A stretch of 64,000 bases of DNA from Mycobacterium bohemicum DSM 44277 (GCF_001053185.1 NZ_CSTD01000001.1:2125009-2189008), one strand, 5' to 3'. Counted from the first letter of the stretch, positions 19,195 to 42,749 are shown. The notes: generated by a model from the letters alone, not told the origin. A program made the numbers and translations.

Positions 19195-20940
19195 TCAGGC
19201 GTCCAACCGGGCGAATCGGTCCTGGCGGTACTGCTCGATGCAGGCCGCGCGCCGGATCTTGCCGCTCGTGGTGGTGGGAATGGACCCGGGCTCCACCAGC
19301 ACGAGGTCTGTGACGGTCAGGCCGTGCGCGTTGGAGATTGCCGAGGTCACGTTGCTCTTGACCGAGGCGAGCCAGTGCGTGGCGTCCTCGGCGGAACCGC
19401 CGCGCTTCTTGAGCTCGACGACGGTGACCAGCTCCTCGCTGCTGCTCACCGGGACCGAGATCGCGGCGACCCGGCCACCGGTGATCTCCTGGACCGTCGC
19501 CTCGATGTCCTCGGGATAGTGGTTGCGGCCGCGGATGATCAGCAGGTCCTTGATGCGCCCGACGATGAACAGCGCGCCCTCGAAGATGAAGCCGAGGTCG
19601 CCGGTCCTCAGCCAGGGCCCTTCCGGTGCGCCCGGCGACGGGTCTTGCAGGAGTGCGCCGAAGCAGCGCTGCTCCTCGGGTGGTTTGCCCCAGTAGCCCT
19701 CGGCCACGTTGTCGCCGTGCACCCAGATCTCGCCGACCGTGTTGGGCGGACACTCGCGCCTCGTGTCGGGGTCGACGATCCGCAGCGTGGGTGAGTGCGG
19801 CACTTGGTATTTGACCAGCGACGTGCCGGTGCCGGCCGCACACCGCCGGGCCCGGCCGGCCGAGAGCTCTCCGACATCGAAGCGAACCGCGCTCGATTCA
19901 CTCCAGGTGCCGGCGGTCACGAAGACGGTCGCCTCGGCCATGCCGTACGACGGGCGCAGCATGCGGTCTTGGAAATTGAAGTGCGCGAACCGATCCACGA
20001 AGCGCCGCAGGGTCGCCGGCTCGACGCGTTCGGCACCGCTGATGATGCCCAGGACGCCCGAGAGGTCGAGGCCGGCCAGGTCGGCGTCGGTGGTCTTGCG
20101 TGCGGCCAGGTCGAAGGCGAAGTTGGGCGCCGCCGACCACGTGTGCGCGCTTCCGGCCAGAGCTTGCATCCACCGCGCCGGCCGTTCGAGGAACGCGATC
20201 GGACTCGTCAGGTCGCCGCGCCACCCGTTGAGGATCGGTGCGCAGATTCCCAGCACCAGGCCCATGTCATGGTGGAAAGGCAACCACGAGACCACGGTCA
20301 TGTCCGGCGGGGCCTTGACGTCGGGGTCGGCGAAGTAGCCGCGCATCAGCTGCTCGAAGTTCGTCTGCAGGTTGCGGTGCGAGATCATCGCCCCGGTCGG
20401 CTGCCGCGTCGAGCCCGAGCTGTACTGCAGATACGCGATGTTCGTCAATTCGGCTGTGCCAGCACCGGTTTCGCTTTGGGGATCGGCATTCAGAGCATCA
20501 ATTTCGACGACCTTCGGGAGGACGTGCAGGCGGGCCTGGTCGATGTATTCGTTGATGTCGTCCGCCGCGGGCGACGTGGTGAGCACGACCGACGGCGACG
20601 TGTCGGCCAGGACCGCGGTCACCCGCTCGTGACTGGAGCCGCGGTGCGGCAACGGCAGCGGAACCGCGATCAGCCCGGCCTGCAGGCAGCCCAGGAATGC
20701 CGCGATGTAGTCCAGGGACTGGGGCGCCAGGATCACCGCCCGGTCGCCGGCCGATCCGTGCCGGCCGAGCTCGTTTGCGACGCTTTGCGTTCGCCGCGAC
20801 AGCTGCGACCACGTGAGGCTCTCGGGCACCGCGGCGCCGTCACCGCCGTACTCGGTGAAGGTGAACGCTATGTCGTTTCCCCGCATGCTGGCTCGCCCGT
20901 GCAGCATCGACAGCAGGGATGACTGGGGAGCAGGTGTCAT
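19195..20940 (-). CDS. fadD23: Fatty-acyl-AMP ligase, FadD23 type, of the TPP-like locus
   Basis: The 581-residue FAAL activates a fatty acid as acyl-AMP and passes it to a polyketide synthase rather than to CoA. Motifs are [21 protein letters not shown] (P-loop), [32 protein letters not shown] and the C-terminal TTTSGKIRR with the adenylation Lys. The FAAL-type insertion is consistent with length. It heads the downstream end of the cluster PE-mmpL10-papA3 and most likely loads the starter onto the divergent PKS. The symbol follows the TPP locus convention. Confidence 0.88.
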   Translation of the reverse strand: MTPAPQSSLLSMLHGRASMRGNDIAFTFTEYGGDGAAVPESLTWSQLSRRTQSVANELGRHGSAGDRAVILAPQSLDYIAAFLGCLQAGLIAVPLPLPHRGSSHERVTAVLADTSPSVVLTTSPAADDINEYIDQARLHVLPKVVEIDALNADPQSETGAGTAELTNIAYLQYSSGSTRQPTGAMISHRNLQTNFEQLMRGYFADPDVKAPPDMTVVSWLPFHHDMGLVLGICAPILNGWRGDLTSPIAFLERPARWMQALAGSAHTWSAAPNFAFDLAARKTTDADLAGLDLSGVLGIISGAERVEPATLRRFVDRFAHFNFQDRMLRPSYGMAEATVFVTAGTWSESSAVRFDVGELSAGRARRCAAGTGTSLVKYQVPHSPTLRIVDPDTRRECPPNTVGEIWVHGDNVAEGYWGKPPEEQRCFGALLQDPSPGAPEGPWLRTGDLGFIFEGALFIVGRIKDLLIIRGRNHYPEDIEATVQEITGGRVAAISVPVSSSEELVTVVELKKRGGSAEDATHWLASVKSNVTSAISNAHGLTVTDLVLVEPGSIPTTTSGKIRRAACIEQYRQDRFARLDA

Positions 20941-20983
20941 CGCGTCACGTCACGTCCGTACTGACTCGGTCCGATGCGTCGCG

Positions 20984-22114
20984 TCAGTGGTCGGCTTGCC
21001 CGGCGCCGTGCGACAACACGGACATGGCGCCGGCCAGGATCTGCGAGAACGGGTCGGCACCGCCGCCGAAGGTCGCCTGGTTGGCCGGCGCGGTGACGGC
21101 CGCCGGGTCGAAGCCGTGCACCGGGTCCACCTGGACAGGCGCGGTCGACGGGTCGTCGTTCCGCGAATAGCCGGTGTTCACCCGGGGGATCAGGAGGGCG
21201 TCGAGCTTATTGAGCGTGTCCTCCGGGATCCCGATGTAGGCCAGCGGCATGACCAGCGGAAGGTGCTTCTCGGGGACCATGATCGTGGTCTCCTTGGCGC
21301 CGCGGGAGTTGACGACGGTTCGGATGTTCTGCGGCGGCACCATGCTCGCGTTGGTGAACGCCACCGCCGTGTGACCCGTCGCCAGGCCCATGACCGTGTT
21401 GGCGAGCGCGAACAGGTTGTCCGGGTGGTCGGGGAAGTCCGCGATCGAGTCGTAGGCCGCGACGAACTTGTCGGTGTCGTACTGACTGACATACGGCGCG
21501 GGCATCGTGTAGTCGAGCGCGGGGACCACGCTGCCGGGCGGGAACATCGCGCTCAGGAAGCTCTGACCGAAGGCGTGCCGCCCGATCGGGTCACCGAATG
21601 AGGCAAAGTTCAGCGTGTTCGGCGGCGGGGCGGCCGGGTCGTTTGCCAGCCGGGCCTGCTCGCCGTCGACCACGAACCCGCCTTCCGACAGGCCGATCGC
21701 CGTGCCGGGGCGACCGGATTTCACCGCCGCGTCGAGGTTGTCCACTCCCACGTCGACCGACTCGCCGACGCTGGGGCCGTTGAGGCCCAGCCCGGGGAAC
21801 AGCTCATCGCCGACCTTGCCGATGCCCGGGAAGAGACGCTCGAGCACGTGCCCCTGGACCTGCCCGGCCGGGTAAGGGACGATTTCGCGCTTCTGGCCGG
21901 GGAACCACTGCGCGCCCTCCTGGCGGATGTATTCGTCGTAGGGGATGCCCAGAACGTGGGCGCCGCCAAGGGCGAACGCGGTCTGGTCGCCCGGCCCCCG
22001 GGGGGTGGGGGGCCCGCCGATCGGCGTGTCGTCGGCCGTCGCAGTGCGAACCCCGAAACACACTGTGGCGCCGACGGTTACCAGCGCGGTGACTCCCGCG
22101 AGTAGTGTCTTCAT
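20984..22114 (-). CDS. Secreted PE-PPE-domain serine hydrolase/acyltransferase of the TPP-like locus
   Basis: The 376-residue protein starts with a signal peptide (residues 1-27, hydrophobic then ATADD). A PE-PPE-domain alpha/beta hydrolase follows, with the nucleophile elbow GLSEGG at Ser143 and [11 protein letters not shown] further on. It is not a PE-family protein: there is no Pro-Glu N-terminal domain. The gene called pe in TPP loci encodes this fold, and its product is reported to perform the last acylation of trehalose outside the membrane. The ATG is preceded by AGGGGCAGG and overlaps the mmpL stop. Confidence 0.88.
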   Translation of the reverse strand: MKTLLAGVTALVTVGATVCFGVRTATADDTPIGGPPTPRGPGDQTAFALGGAHVLGIPYDEYIRQEGAQWFPGQKREIVPYPAGQVQGHVLERLFPGIGKVGDELFPGLGLNGPSVGESVDVGVDNLDAAVKSGRPGTAIGLSEGGFVVDGEQARLANDPAAPPPNTLNFASFGDPIGRHAFGQSFLSAMFPPGSVVPALDYTMPAPYVSQYDTDKFVAAYDSIADFPDHPDNLFALANTVMGLATGHTAVAFTNASMVPPQNIRTVVNSRGAKETTIMVPEKHLPLVMPLAYIGIPEDTLNKLDALLIPRVNTGYSRNDDPSTAPVQVDPVHGFDPAAVTAPANQATFGGGADPFSQILAGAMSVLSHGAGQADH

Positions 22115-25100
22115 GCCTGCCCCTGACCCCTCGGCTTCCCTAGTTTCACATACCTGACGCGCGCCGCGCTAACCCGGTTGCGGCTCGGCGCCACGCGCGA
22201 CGGCCACCAGTTCGCCCGTCCGACCAGCGCGGCGATGGCGGGAACCGTGATGGTGCGCACCAAGAAGGTGTCCAGCAAAATCCCCACGCCGATCACGAAA
22301 CCACCCTGCACCACTGTGCCGATGCTGGAGAAGAGCAGCCCACACATCGAGGCGGCGAAGATCAAGCCCGCCGCGGTGATCACGCCTCCCGTGGAACTCA
22401 GGGTGCGGATGATGCCGTAACGCACGCTGCGTGGGGACTCGTCGCGCATCCGGGAGACGAGCAGCATGTTGTAGTCCGCGCCGACCGCGACCAACACCAC
22501 GAACGCCAGCGGTGGGACGCTCCAATGCAGTTGCTGGCCAAGAAGATACTGGAACACCAGCGCGCCGATGCCCACCGCCGACGAATACGACAGGACCACG
22601 GAGGCGACCAGATACAGCGGCGCGACGATCGCCCGCAGCAGAGCCATCAAGGTGAGCAGCACGACGAGGAGGGTCACCGCGATGATGAAACGGATGTCGT
22701 GCCGGTAGTAGTCGCGGGTGTCCTTCAGGCCGACGGTGTAACCGGCCATCGACACCGTGGCGTCCGACAGCGTGGTGTTCGGCTGGGCGCCTCGCGCCGT
22801 CGCCGTGATCGCGTTGACCTGGTCCATGGCCTCGGGCCCGAAGGGGTTGAGCTTGGTCTGAACCAGGTAGCGCACCGAGTGGCCGTCCGGCGAGATGAAC
22901 GCCTTGGCGGCCTGCTGGAACTCCTTGAGATGCAGTAGCTGCGACGGGATGTTGAACCCGGCCATGGCCGGTTGCGCCGCGTCGCGTTTCATCGACAACA
23001 GGAAGGCCGCCGACTCACTGAGCCCGGCGCCCAGCTGTTTGACCTGTTCGACCAGCTGGGCCACCGCGTCGGCCACCTGCCGGCTCCCACCGGCGAACCG
23101 GTCCGAGCCGTTTTGCAAACTGTTCAGGCTGGCCTGCAGGCCGCCGGGCTGGTCCATTCCCAGGGAATGCATCACGTTGGTGAGCTTCACCAGCGCGGCC
23201 CGCAGGCGGTCCGCCGACGCCTTCAGGACCCGTTTGTCCGGGTACTCCTGCAACTGGTGCGACAGGTCGTTGATCGCGTCGAGGTCCGCCTGATCGCGCC
23301 CGCCGGTGAGCTGCTCGAACGTCCCCCGGGTGGCGCTGCACGACGGGTCGGCGTCGCACACCGGGTTGCCCTGCAGCGCGGTCAGCACCGGGCCGATCCA
23401 CGCGAACATGTTCTTGGCGGCCGTGAAGTTCCAGCCCATGGAATTGGTGAGCGAGTTGACGTGGTCGACCAGTTGGGCCGCGATGTCGACCTCTTTGACC
23501 AGCGTGTCGCCGCTGTACTGGTTCTTCGTCGACGACAGGGCGTTCTGCAGGTCCTGCACGCTGGTGGCGAGCTGGGTGACCTGGCCCCGCACGTGGTTGA
23601 GGTTGTCGGCCAGCGTGCCGGCGCCGTCGACCAGCCGGTTCAGGTCGCCTGCGTGGTCGTTGATCAGGGTGGACCCGCTGGCCAGCATGGTGCCGATCGC
23701 GCCCGCCTGATAGGTGGCCCGGAACTGCTCGGGCACGTTCCCGGTGGGACGGGTGATGCCGCTGACCGCGGCGATGTTGGGCAGCTGGCTGACCCGGTCG
23801 GCCATCTGCTCCAGGTCGGCCAGGGCCTGCGGGCTGCGAAGGTCACGCGGTGACTGGACGAGGATGTACTCCGGAATGGACTGGTTCACCGGAAAGTGGC
23901 GGTCCAGCGCGGCGTAGCCGATGGAGCTGGGGGCCGACGGCGCCAGGGCCTTGCGGTCGTCGTAGTTGTAGCGGACCAGGCCGGCGCAGCTGGCCAAGGC
24001 GATGAGCACGAGCACGCTGGCAACCAGGTGGGCCTTGGGCCGGCGCACGATGCGGATGCCGGAACGCCGCCACATCCCGGCGGTCAGCTCGCGCCTCGGC
24101 TTGACCCAGCCGCGCGGCCCGGCGAGCACCACGATCGCCGGGAGCAACGTCAGCGCGGCCAGGAACGCCACACCGACGCCGATGGCCGAGGACACACCCA
24201 CGGTCTTGAACACGCCCATCCGGGCGAAGCTGATCAGCAGGAACGTGATCCCCACGGTGCTGGCCGACGCGGTGATCACTTTCCCGATCGAGACCATCGC
24301 CTTCGTGATCGCCTGGTCGAAACCGTCGCCGGACCGCAGGTAGTCGTGGTAGCGGCTGATCAGAAAGACGGCGTAGTCGGTCCCGGCGCCGGCCATGATC
24401 GCGCTGAGAAACACGATCGACTGGTTCGAGACGCCCGAACCGGTCAGCTGCGAGTAGGCCGCCACCACGGACTGCGCGATCACCAGCGACAGGCCGATCG
24501 ATATCAGCGGCAGCAGCATGGTGACCGGGCTGCGGTAGACGACCAGCAGGACGATGAGCACCAGAACGGCGATCGCCAGCTCGATCGGCAGCCGGTCCTT
24601 CTCACCCGCGACCGTCAGGTCGGCGACGGTGGCCGCCGGCCCGGTGAGTTGCGCCGTCAGGGGGGTTCCGGCGACGGTGCGTTTGACGATGTCGCCGATC
24701 TGGTTGAAGGCGGCGTAGGACCGGGGGGTGCCCAACTCCCCCGCCACGCCGACCGGCAGCACCCAGGCTTTGTGGTCCTGGCTGGTCACGGCCGAGCGCA
24801 GGGGCGGCGTGCTGACGAAGTCCTGCAGCATCACCACGTCGTGGGTGTCGGCGCGCAGCGCGTCGACCAGTTTGCGGTAGGCGGCCTCGTCGGCCGGGCC
24901 AAGGCCCTTGTCGTCGGTCAGGACCACCAACAGGAGGTCTTCGGAGCCCGATTCGTGAAAAGCCTCGGTCATCTTCCGGGTGGTGACGCTCGACGGTGCG
25001 TCGCCGGGCAGGATCGACAGCGGGTGCTTTTGCGCCATCTGGTTCAGTGACGGGAACGTCAGCGGCAGGGCGACCGCGATGGCGACCCAGATCCCGATGA

Positions 25101-25143
25101 CCGCCCACGGCCAGCGCACCACGAAATCGGCTAGTCGTCGCAT
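22111..25143 (-). CDS. mmpL10: MmpL10-type glycolipid transporter of the TPP-like locus
   Basis: The 1010-residue RND transporter begins directly with [19 protein letters not shown], without an MmpS partner, as in glycolipid-exporting MmpLs. It has two hydrophobic bundles with [14 protein letters not shown] and [13 protein letters not shown] proton-relay motifs. Two large periplasmic loops are present; the second is rich in predicted coiled coil and has a Cys pair ([11 protein letters not shown]). Flanked by PE and papA3 homologues, it probably exports diacyltrehalose precursors of trehalose polyphleates. Confidence 0.92.
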   Translation of the reverse strand: MRRLADFVVRWPWAVIGIWVAIAVALPLTFPSLNQMAQKHPLSILPGDAPSSVTTRKMTEAFHESGSEDLLLVVLTDDKGLGPADEAAYRKLVDALRADTHDVVMLQDFVSTPPLRSAVTSQDHKAWVLPVGVAGELGTPRSYAAFNQIGDIVKRTVAGTPLTAQLTGPAATVADLTVAGEKDRLPIELAIAVLVLIVLLVVYRSPVTMLLPLISIGLSLVIAQSVVAAYSQLTGSGVSNQSIVFLSAIMAGAGTDYAVFLISRYHDYLRSGDGFDQAITKAMVSIGKVITASASTVGITFLLISFARMGVFKTVGVSSAIGVGVAFLAALTLLPAIVVLAGPRGWVKPRRELTAGMWRRSGIRIVRRPKAHLVASVLVLIALASCAGLVRYNYDDRKALAPSAPSSIGYAALDRHFPVNQSIPEYILVQSPRDLRSPQALADLEQMADRVSQLPNIAAVSGITRPTGNVPEQFRATYQAGAIGTMLASGSTLINDHAGDLNRLVDGAGTLADNLNHVRGQVTQLATSVQDLQNALSSTKNQYSGDTLVKEVDIAAQLVDHVNSLTNSMGWNFTAAKNMFAWIGPVLTALQGNPVCDADPSCSATRGTFEQLTGGRDQADLDAINDLSHQLQEYPDKRVLKASADRLRAALVKLTNVMHSLGMDQPGGLQASLNSLQNGSDRFAGGSRQVADAVAQLVEQVKQLGAGLSESAAFLLSMKRDAAQPAMAGFNIPSQLLHLKEFQQAAKAFISPDGHSVRYLVQTKLNPFGPEAMDQVNAITATARGAQPNTTLSDATVSMAGYTVGLKDTRDYYRHDIRFIIAVTLLVVLLTLMALLRAIVAPLYLVASVVLSYSSAVGIGALVFQYLLGQQLHWSVPPLAFVVLVAVGADYNMLLVSRMRDESPRSVRYGIIRTLSSTGGVITAAGLIFAASMCGLLFSSIGTVVQGGFVIGVGILLDTFLVRTITVPAIAALVGRANWWPSRVAPSRNRVSAARVRYVKLGKPRGQGQA

Positions 25144-25252
25144 GTCGCCCTCACCCCCGGCCGGCGCAGTCGAGTGCGCTCGCCGGCGACATTCGCCGAC
25201 GCCTGAATCACTCGGCGCAGTCTCGCGTTCCTAGCCATCGAACTACTTCCCG

Positions 25253-26674
25253 TCAAGCAACGCGTCCCCAATGCCCGCTGGCGGCGACCCGCCCGCACAC
25301 CGACTTCATTGCCTCCATGTAGCGGACAACGGATTTCTGCGCCACCGGATTGTCGGGATACATGATCGCCATGGCGGTGCCCTCCCCGTAGCGGAACACA
25401 TAAATGGTCAGTTGATAGGAATACCGGCCGTCGGAGTAGATGCCGAGGTTGTTGGCATAACCGAGGTCGGCCGCCGCAAGGACGGCGTTGAGGGGGGCGG
25501 CGCCGCCGTGCAGGAAATTCGACACCGGAAAGTTCGGCTGTGGCCAGCTCAGCCACGGCGCCAATTCGAGGACGCGGTAATACGGCACCTTCGACAAATT
25601 CAGGCCCGAGTCGAAGGACGACTGCGCCGCCCACGCCGCGTCGGCGAAAGAGGCCGCAGCGATCGGCACGGTGATGGGGACCAAGCCGGTGAACCAGCCC
25701 TGCGTCATGAAATTGTCCGTGGTCCTGCGGGTGTCCCGGGGGGTGAGGCCGTAGTAGGTGAGGGCGCCCGTGAACTCGTGCTCCACCAGGGCAATGCACG
25801 CGAACAGGCCGCCGATGAAGCGCGCGCCCACGGCGGTGCAGGCCGATTCGAACCGCTCCGTCTGCGCCGCATCCATGAGCATTTCGGAGACCAGGTCGCT
25901 GCCGCTCGGCTCCAGCGGATTCCCCAGCGGCAGAGGGAATTCGGGAAAGGCCCCGTTGTTGTTCTCGGCGAAGTCGACCCACGCGCGCACCTGGGGCGAA
26001 TCCAGGGTCAGCGCCGACGTGTACTGGCGCTCGCGCGTGCAGAAATCCTCGAAGCTGCCGGCATCGGGCAGCGCGAGTTGCCCACCGCCGCCACTGAGCG
26101 CCGCGTACATTCCGTTGGCTTCGAGCATCGTCGTGCCGATCAACGTCGCGTCCCCGTGGACGTGATCCATGGCGGCAAAAAAGGTGAAGTGGCCCTCGCT
26201 TTGGACGATCCCGAACGTGAAGCAACCCCACTCCAGCGGGTTCGGGATCGACACGACGTGGGCGCGTATTTCGTCGACGGTCAGGGTGCCGTGATCGACC
26301 GGGGCGAATTCGATGTCCGCGGGATCGGTGAGGGTATGCCGCGCGAATTCCCCATTACCGACGTGTTCGAACCGGCTGCGGAACGTGTCGTGCCGGCGCA
26401 GGTACGTGTTGAGGGCGCGATCCATGGCCGAAATGTCGCATTCGCCGGGCACCTCACACGTCGCGATGATTTGCCGCGAAAAGTCCAGTCCGGCGGCCGT
26501 GCGTTCGTAATAATTTCGAAGATGCTGACCCTGCATGTAGCTGACCGGCACCGAACTGACCGGCGCGTGCCGCGCCTTCTCGGCGGCCGCGGGCGTCGGG
26601 TGCCAGGAGATGACCACGCCCGGCTTCGGTGTCCAATCACCGAGTGAGCCGATCGTAATCTTCCCGATGCGCAA
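25253..26674 (-). CDS. papA3: PapA3-type trehalose acyltransferase of the TPP-like locus
   Basis: The 473-residue condensation-fold acyltransferase moves acyl chains onto trehalose. The catalytic HxxxD is H171-D175 in MDHVHGDATLIG. Other family marks are WHPTPAA, PVSYMQGQHLRNY and the C-terminal YANNLGIYSDGRYSYQLTIYVFRYG. The start is a TTG at 26674, six bases after AAGGAG. Reading the same frame further upstream is possible to 27127, but that sequence has no acyltransferase similarity. It is divergent from the PKS and 109 bases from mmpL10. Confidence 0.9.
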   Translation of the reverse strand: MRIGKITIGSLGDWTPKPGVVISWHPTPAAAEKARHAPVSSVPVSYMQGQHLRNYYERTAAGLDFSRQIIATCEVPGECDISAMDRALNTYLRRHDTFRSRFEHVGNGEFARHTLTDPADIEFAPVDHGTLTVDEIRAHVVSIPNPLEWGCFTFGIVQSEGHFTFFAAMDHVHGDATLIGTTMLEANGMYAALSGGGGQLALPDAGSFEDFCTRERQYTSALTLDSPQVRAWVDFAENNNGAFPEFPLPLGNPLEPSGSDLVSEMLMDAAQTERFESACTAVGARFIGGLFACIALVEHEFTGALTYYGLTPRDTRRTTDNFMTQGWFTGLVPITVPIAAASFADAAWAAQSSFDSGLNLSKVPYYRVLELAPWLSWPQPNFPVSNFLHGGAAPLNAVLAAADLGYANNLGIYSDGRYSYQLTIYVFRYGEGTAMAIMYPDNPVAQKSVVRYMEAMKSVCGRVAASGHWGRVA

Positions 26675-27125
26675 TCTGTTCTCCTTGGTCTGGGCGGCCG
26701 CAGTTCGGCCCCCCGGTGGCGACACCAAGATAACCTTCCCGGCTGTCACCGGCGCCGACATGCGCGGATACGCCTGCAACCGCACATCAGCGGGTTGGGG
26801 GCGGGTCGGCGCAAGCGGCCCGGAGCCATCCGGCGCGGAGGACCCGGCGGGCCGCGAGGCCGACGATACTTGCGCGTTGCGCCGCGATGAAGCGCCCATC
26901 CTTGTCATACTTGCGGGCGGAGGTGATTCGGCTGCGGCGACCGTCCGGCATGTGTACATTCGCCACGACGGTCGCTGGGGGCAGTACGCCGGGGGAATTC
27001 CGCCAGGTCTGGTCCTGGGTGCGTGAAGTGAGCGGCTCACGGGGTGGTCAGGGGAGACCGCCGTATCGGCGCTGCGACGGCCCGCCGGCATCGAATCTTT
27101 CGATCCGAACAGGGAGGACAACCGC
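26675..27125. promoter_or_regulatory. Divergent control region between papA3 and the PKS
   Basis: These 451 bases hold no convincing gene; the open frames crossing them are extensions from neighbours. For papA3, a TTATCT -10-like hexamer lies at 26733-26728 on the minus strand, about 55 bases from the TTG. For the PKS, GATACT (near 26864) and TACATT (near 26953) are candidate -10 boxes. The PKS ATG itself is preceded by a strong GGGAGG near 27112. The GC content dips slightly in the middle. The length leaves room for shared regulation of both arms. Confidence 0.45.
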
Positions 27126-38236
<11,111 letters not shown>

Positions 38237-38246
38237 CCCCGGCCGG

Positions 38247-38681
38247 TCAGTCGGCGAGGTCGAACGCCGAGACGACCTTGGTCGGCCGGACCCGCACAAC
38301 GAGCTCGCCGGGCGCGGCGTTGCGCCGGCCGAACTCCTCGGCCCGGTCGGCGCCCATGTAGCGCCCACCGATCCGGGTCGCGATCTCGAGCAGGTCCTCG
38401 GCGTCCTCCTGCACGGACGCCGTCCCCTGCACCTGGACAAACGAGTAGGGCGGGTGCGGATCGTCGACGCAGATGACGACACGCGGATCCCTGGCCAGGG
38501 CACGGCCTTTCGCCGTCAAACGGCCGGTGTTGAACACCAGCTCGCCGCCGTCTCGCCCCGTCTCCACGATGAACCACACCGGCGCGACGAGGGGGCGCCC
38601 GTCGGCGGCGACGTAACCGAGCATTCCGGTGCGGGTGCCGGCCGACAGGAACTCGACGACCCGCTCCGACAGCCCGGCCAT
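38247..38681 (-). CDS. PPOX-class (pyridoxamine-phosphate-oxidase fold) flavin/F420-binding protein
   Basis: The 144-residue split-beta-barrel protein resembles mycobacterial PPOX-class F420- or FMN-dependent enzymes. It opens with GMLGYVAADGRPLVAPVWF, followed by ELVFNTGRLTAKGRALARDPRVVICVDD, the usual cofactor-binding strand and loop. Three bases separate it from the upstream fadE on the same strand, making it the last gene of a fadE-fadE-PPOX operon. The substrate is unknown. It converges on the PKS with a ten-base gap. Confidence 0.86.
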   Translation of the reverse strand: MAGLSERVVEFLSAGTRTGMLGYVAADGRPLVAPVWFIVETGRDGGELVFNTGRLTAKGRALARDPRVVICVDDPHPPYSFVQVQGTASVQEDAEDLLEIATRIGGRYMGADRAEEFGRRNAAPGELVVRVRPTKVVSAFDLAD

Positions 38682-38684
38682 CGT

Positions 38685-39809
38685 CTACAGCCTGGCGAGG
38701 TCGTGGTCGCCGAGGCGCTCGCTAAGCAATCGCAGGTGTTCCTGGGTGGAACCCAGGGTGTGCTCGATCGCGGTGAGGCGGGCCATGTAATGGCCGACGG
38801 GATACTCCGCGGTCATGCCGATGCCGCCGTGCAGCTGAATGGCCTCCTGCCCGATATGCCGCCCGGACCGGCCGATCTGCAGCTTGGCCCGCGACGCGAT
38901 CACCGGGTCGAAAATGCCGTCGGCGATCGACATCGCTGCGTAGAAGTTCATGCTGCGGGCCAATTCCAGCGACACGTACATGTCGGCGGCGCGCTGAGTC
39001 AACGCCTGGAACTTGTTGAGCGTGACGCCAAACTGCTTGCGGGTCTTCAGGTAATCGGTCGTCAGCCGCAGCGCCTCCTCCATCGCCCCGACCGCCTCCG
39101 AGCACATGGCCGACTGAATCCTGATGACGGCCTTGCGGATCGCCTCCGACGCGTCGACCGCGTCGCCGAGCGGCTCGGCGGGCGCCCGCTCGAAGTCGAT
39201 CTGCGCGCCGCGCTGCCCGTCGAAGGTTCGATAGGGGTGCCGCGTGACGGCGGCGTCCGACGCGTCGACCAGGAACAAGCCCGTGCCGCCGTCGGGCAAC
39301 GCCGCGCTGACCACCAGGGTCTGGGCGCAATCGCCGGCCAGCACCGGGTTCTTCCGGCCGCTCACCGCCCACGAATCACCCTGGGGCACCGCGGTTGTCG
39401 TGACGTCCGTCGTGATGTCCGCGCCCATCCGGCGGTTTCCCGGTTCGAGGTGGGCGAAGGCCAGGAGCCGTTGGCCGGCGGCGACCTCGTCGAGCATCGG
39501 CACCTGTTCCTCGTTGCCGAGTTCGGCGATCAGCGCGCCGGGCGCCAAGGCGCCGTGCATGATCGGCTCGGGCGCCAACCGGCGGCCGACCTCGGTGAGG
39601 ACGACCATGATCTCGATCTGGCCGGCCTCTTCCGGCTCGAAACCCAGGCCGAGGATTCCGGTGTCGGCCAGCTGCGACCACACGTCGCGGTTCCAGCCCA
39701 GATCGGTGTCGAGGACCTTGTTGCGGCTTTCCGGGTCGTAGTTGCGCGCCAGCAGGTCGCGAGTGGTGTCGCGCAGCAGTGCCTGTTCTTCGGTCAGCTG
39801 AAAGTCCAT
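38685..39809 (-). CDS. Acyl-CoA dehydrogenase-like subunit, probably the non-catalytic partner
   Basis: The 374-residue ACAD-fold protein has RKQFGVTLNKFQALTQRAADMYV and QLHGGIGMTAEYPVGHYMARL. The segment that normally reads GGTxEIQR is LGSTQEHLR, a degenerate form often seen in one subunit of mycobacterial alpha2beta2 acyl-CoA dehydrogenases. The adjacent upstream fadE, eight bases away, is the likely partner. Such heteromers act on steroid side chains or bulky acyl-CoAs. The substrate here is not determinable. A fadE number is not justified. Confidence 0.88.
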   Translation of the reverse strand: MDFQLTEEQALLRDTTRDLLARNYDPESRNKVLDTDLGWNRDVWSQLADTGILGLGFEPEEAGQIEIMVVLTEVGRRLAPEPIMHGALAPGALIAELGNEEQVPMLDEVAAGQRLLAFAHLEPGNRRMGADITTDVTTTAVPQGDSWAVSGRKNPVLAGDCAQTLVVSAALPDGGTGLFLVDASDAAVTRHPYRTFDGQRGAQIDFERAPAEPLGDAVDASEAIRKAVIRIQSAMCSEAVGAMEEALRLTTDYLKTRKQFGVTLNKFQALTQRAADMYVSLELARSMNFYAAMSIADGIFDPVIASRAKLQIGRSGRHIGQEAIQLHGGIGMTAEYPVGHYMARLTAIEHTLGSTQEHLRLLSERLGDHDLARL

Positions 39810-39816
39810 GACTGCC

Positions 39817-40983
<1,167 letters not shown>

Positions 40984-41184
40984 CGCTGCCTCCTGTCGTC
41001 TCGGGTCGCACGTGATGACCCGCTTCTGCCTGGAGCGTCGCGCTCGGACGTCATGCGCGCTCCGGCTTCCATCTTGGCCCATCGCCCGGAGTGCTTGTGC
41101 ACACCCCGGTGTTGATGCACAGGCCGGTCCTGCGACGGCGTCGGACGGCCCCGGTGTGGCGGTCGGCAAGCCTACCGTCGGCGC

Positions 41185-42036
41185 ATGCGAACAGAACTTC
41201 CCGCCGAGCGACTGCACCGGCGGCTCGGCGCCGATCCCGACACCGAAACCGACGCGGCACGCGAGCAGGACGCACCGGACGAGGACCAGAACTCGCTGCT
41301 GCCCCGCTGGCTCCCGGGCGCCCCCGACGACCGGGGCTGGGTGGCCCGGGTGCGCGCCGACCCGGGCCGGGCCGGGGCGATCGCCCTGGCGATCGTGGCC
41401 GCCCTGGCCGTGCTCATCACGGTGTTCACCCTGTTACGCGAGCGACCGGCGCCGGTGGTGTCGGCCAAGCTGCCGCCGGTGGAGCGGGCGTCGACGGCTT
41501 CGCCGAGGTCGTCGGCCCATCCGGGTCCCGGACAGCCGGGCGCGCCCGAGCGGCCGGTGGTGGTCAGCGTCGTGGGCCTGGTGCACACGCCCGGGCTGGT
41601 CACCCTGGCCCCCGGCGCGCGGATCGCCGATGCGCTACAGGCCGCCGGCGGACCGGTCGACGGCGCGGACACCATCGGGCTGAACATGGCCCGCCCGCTC
41701 GGCGACGGCGAGCAGATCGTGGTGGGGCTCGCGCCCGCCCCGGGCCGGCCGGCGGCGCTCGGGAGTTCGGTCGCCCCGGGCTCGGCGCCGCCGTCGAAGG
41801 CACCCGCGCCCGCACCCGGTTCGAGCGCGGCGCCCAAGGCCGGTGGTGCCCTCGACCTCAACACCGCGACCGTGGAGCAGCTGGACTCCCTGCCCGGGGT
41901 CGGGCCCGTCACCGCCGCGGCGATCGTGGCGTGGCGGCAGGCCAACGGCAGGTTCACCAGCGTCGACCAGCTGGGCGACGTCGACGGCATCGGCCCGGCC
42001 CGGCTGGACAAGCTGCGCCCGCTGGTCCGTGTCTGA
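41185..42036 (+). CDS. comEA: ComEA-like helix-hairpin-helix DNA-binding membrane protein
   Basis: The 283-residue protein has a cytoplasmic N-terminus, one membrane helix (about residues 66-87), an extracytoplasmic SLBB-like region (VVSVVGLVHTPGLVTLAPGARIADAL), a Pro/Ala linker and C-terminal HhH repeats (LDLNTATVEQLDSLPGVGPVTAAAIVAW). In competent bacteria it binds incoming DNA. A TACCGT -10 box (41173-41178) six bases before the ATG suggests a leaderless message. The partner comEC, six bases downstream, is broken, so this protein has probably lost its uptake role. Confidence 0.93.
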   Translation: MRTELPAERLHRRLGADPDTETDAAREQDAPDEDQNSLLPRWLPGAPDDRGWVARVRADPGRAGAIALAIVAALAVLITVFTLLRERPAPVVSAKLPPVERASTASPRSSAHPGPGQPGAPERPVVVSVVGLVHTPGLVTLAPGARIADALQAAGGPVDGADTIGLNMARPLGDGEQIVVGLAPAPGRPAALGSSVAPGSAPPSKAPAPAPGSSAAPKAGGALDLNTATVEQLDSLPGVGPVTAAAIVAWRQANGRFTSVDQLGDVDGIGPARLDKLRPLVRV

Positions 42037-42042
42037 GCCCGG

Positions 42043-42737
42043 GTGCACCAACCCGGCTGCGCCGACGCGGCATCGGCGCCGGTGGACGTGCGCCTGGTGC
42101 CGGCCGCGCTCACCTGCTGGGCGGTGACGGCGGCGGGAATTCGGTGGCCGGTCGGGCGGGTGCTGGCGTTGTGCTGCGTCGGGCTCGCCGCCGGTGCCGG
42201 TTTGCTCGCCTGGCGCGCGGCGCACGACGCCATGCGCGTGTACCCCGATCTCGATGTCTCGCTGGTGCCCTCGCCGCGCTGGTCGGCATCGCGGTGGCCT
42301 GCGCCGCGCACGTGGTGACCGCTCCGCTGGTGGCCGGCATATCCGGCCGGGTGAGCCTCGTCGCGGTGGGCGCCAACCTCGCGGTCGCGCCGGTGATCGC
42401 ACCGATCACCGTGCTGGGCAGCGCGGCGGCCGGGCTCTGCCTGCTCTGGCCGGCCTGCGCGCAATTGCTGATCCGATTCACCGGGCCGGAGCTGTGGTGG
42501 GTGTTGCGTGTGGCGCGGTCGGCCGCCGGCGTGCCCGCGGCGACGGTGCCGGTCCCGGCCGGGGTGGGCGGCGTGGTGGTGGTGGCGGCGGTCGCGGGGG
42601 GCGTCGTCCTGCTGTGGCGGTGGCGCTGGTTTCGCGCCGCGGTCACGCCCGTGCTGGCGGTGCTCGGCATGTGCGCCTTGGCGTGGACGATCGCCGAGCG
42701 GTTCGGTACGTCGCGCGGGGCCGTCGGCCCCTCGTGA
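42043..42737 (+). pseudogene. comEC: comEC remnant with large internal deletion
   Basis: About 230 codons remain of a channel protein that is about 500 residues in M. tuberculosis. The first part (42043 to about 42265) reads VDVRLVPAALTCWAVTAAG and the first membrane helices. The second part, in the -1 frame from about 42270, reads ACAAHVVTAPLVAGISGRVSLVAVGANL to the stop and matches the C-terminal competence-domain helices. The middle, including most of the transmembrane channel, is missing. The two parts cannot be translated together. A functional ComEC is therefore absent. Confidence 0.85.
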
Positions 42738-42749
42738 CACCATCGTGGG

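Noticed and set aside
20984..22114. Member of the PE antigen family
   Set aside because: It has a signal peptide and a PE-PPE hydrolase domain but no N-terminal Pro-Glu domain.
26610..27026. Plus-strand gene in the papA3-pks gap
   Set aside because: Starts inside papA3 antisense, low complexity, no RBS and no recognisable domain.
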